Made by a program: the position numbers and the translations under genes
DNA from: Halobium salinum
Lineage (GTDB): Archaea; Halobacteriota; Halobacteria; Halobacteriales; Haloferacaceae
Assembly: GCF_026586625.1 (NCBI RefSeq)
Contig: NZ_JAODIW010000010.1
Coordinates: forward strand, 186,001-250,000
Length of the DNA: 64,000 nt
Direction: 5' to 3'
The notes under the pieces: generated by a model
Databases searched by the model: none
What the model saw: only the letters and a program-made list of their open reading frames with translations
What the model was told of the DNA's origin: nothing
In this document: positions 63,061 to 64,000 of the stretch, in pieces
Layout of the letters: every line of letters begins with the position of its first letter
Position numbering within the stretch: position 1 is the first letter of the stretch

Positions 63061-63786
63061 ATGATTTCACTCGACGATGCGGTCACCGCCCGGCTCGAAT
63101 CACACGGTGCGCGCTTCGAGGTGCTCATCGACCCCGACGCGGCGCTCGCGATGAAACGCGGCGAGTTCGACGGCGACCTCCAGGACGTCATCGCAGCCGA
63201 GGACGTGTTCGAGGACGCCTCCCGCGGCGACCGACCCGCCGAGGAGGACCTCAAGAAGGTGTTCGACACCACCGACCCCCTCGAAATCATCCCCGAAGTG
63301 GTCGAACGCGGGGAGATTCAGATCACGGCCGAGCAGCGCCGCGAGATGCAGGAGCAGAAGCGAAAGCAGCTCATCAACACCATCGCGCGCAACGCGGTGA
63401 ACCCGCAGATGGACGACGCCCCGCACCCGCCCGACCGCATCGAACGCGCGCTCGAACAGGCCGGCTTCCGCGTCGACCCGATGGAGCAGGTCGAGACCCA
63501 GGTCGACGACGCGCTCGACGCCCTTCGCCCGGTGCTCCCCATCCGCTTCGCCGAGATCACCGTCGCGGTCAACATCCCGGCGCAGTACGCCGGCAAGGCG
63601 CAGGCGCGGGTGCGGAGCTTCGGCGACCTCGAGCGCGAGGAGTGGCAGGCCGACGGCTCGTGGGTCGGGGTAATGACGTTCCCCGCCGGGATGCAGAACG
63701 ACTTCTACGACCTCGTGAACGAGCACACCAGCGGCGAGGCCGAGACGCGAATCATCAAAGACGAGGACGAGATCGGCACGCGGTAG
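63061..63786 (+). CDS. Ribosome maturation protein SBDS
   Basis: A 241-residue SBDS/Sdo1 protein that in archaea and eukaryotes acts with EF-2-like GTPases in 50S/60S maturation. Domain [59 protein letters not shown] with the conserved surface; domain [47 protein letters not shown]; domain [30 protein letters not shown]-like CTTTTATCC (63031-63039) is about 27 nt before the ATG. Confidence 0.94.
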   Translation: MISLDDAVTARLESHGARFEVLIDPDAALAMKRGEFDGDLQDVIAAEDVFEDASRGDRPAEEDLKKVFDTTDPLEIIPEVVERGEIQITAEQRREMQEQKRKQLINTIARNAVNPQMDDAPHPPDRIERALEQAGFRVDPMEQVETQVDDALDALRPVLPIRFAEITVAVNIPAQYAGKAQARVRSFGDLEREEWQADGSWVGVMTFPAGMQNDFYDLVNEHTSGEAETRIIKDEDEIGTR

Positions 63787-64000
63787 GCCGGCGGTCCGAT
63801 TCTGCGACGGCGGCCCGCTCGGCTGGCTGATGGCCGGCCTCGTCTCGGGAAGCCTTCTGACACCTCTCGCGGGCGACGTCGGACTCGTCGTCTACGCCGC
63901 GCCGTAGAGCGTGAAGACGCACGTCGAGGCGGGTCGACGGGTGTCTCGACGACGAGAACATCGAAGCGGCCGCCGTACGGGTGAGACGGAAGAACGGACC

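Noticed and set aside
63787-63907. Short hydrophobic frame (MAGLVSGSLLTPLAGDVG) after SBDS
   Set aside because: Only about 25 codons, no promoter or overlap; may be a remnant but cannot be supported.

Overview
The window is chromosomal DNA of a haloarchaeon (class Halobacteria). It is strongly GC-rich, the proteins are very acidic (Asp/Glu/Val/Ala-rich), and many genes have a TATA-like box 25-30 nt before the start codon, as in leaderless haloarchaeal transcripts. It carries an archaeal transcription factor B, a class I DhnA-type aldolase, SBDS, a PyrB/PyrI pair, and several small haloarchaeal-only families. No rRNA, tRNA or CRISPR array was seen. All calls come from reading the sequence; no database was searched.

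Layout. 1-13000 is a carbon/CoA and glutamate region: acyl-CoA dehydrogenase (cut by the window edge), MenE-type ligase, methylmalonyl-CoA epimerase, three glutamate dehydrogenase paralogues, a CitE/malyl-CoA-lyase-like protein, a MaoC hydratase and a biotin-dependent carboxyltransferase. 13000-17700 holds the gluconeogenic pair fbp-fba, two tandem winged-helix paralogues, a 3-hydroxyacyl-CoA dehydrogenase and a PAC2 protein. 17700-18396 is an IS6-type insertion sequence, and a short non-autonomous element with a matching terminus lies at 24097-24451. 18600-32000 carries HflX, a TraB-like plus M50-protease overlapping pair, an aldehyde dehydrogenase, an acetolactate-synthase-like enzyme, PurM and several small conserved proteins. 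32059-32641 has HPr coupled to a broken PTS EIIA gene.

32943-41554 is the branched-chain amino acid region on the minus strand: leuA, then ilvB-ilvN-ilvC-(hypothetical)-leuC-leuD-leuB with overlapping or nearly touching genes. The most striking signal lies between leuA and ilvB. A 28-codon ORF (40176 to 40090), 25-30 nt after a TATA box, ends in a Val/Leu/Ile run (AVVVRSLIIVGAA), and its stop codon sits inside a GC-rich hairpin. This looks like a branched-chain leader peptide of the kind used for attenuation of bacterial ilvB operons. leuA itself has no in-frame start codon and appears to need a +1 shift near codon 12.

42000-64000 includes a large CHAT (caspase-like) protease gene coupled to a 14-codon upstream ORF and convergent with a 44-residue hydrophobic peptide gene; pyrB-pyrI; a nucleoside hydrolase; an Agl23/TIGR03663-type membrane protein; tfb; a METTL5-like methyltransferase; a rhomboid protease; a sulfite-oxidase-fold molybdoprotein and SBDS. 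Several genes too short for routine ORF calling (39-51 codons) are supported by leaderless promoters, stop/start overlaps or typical composition.
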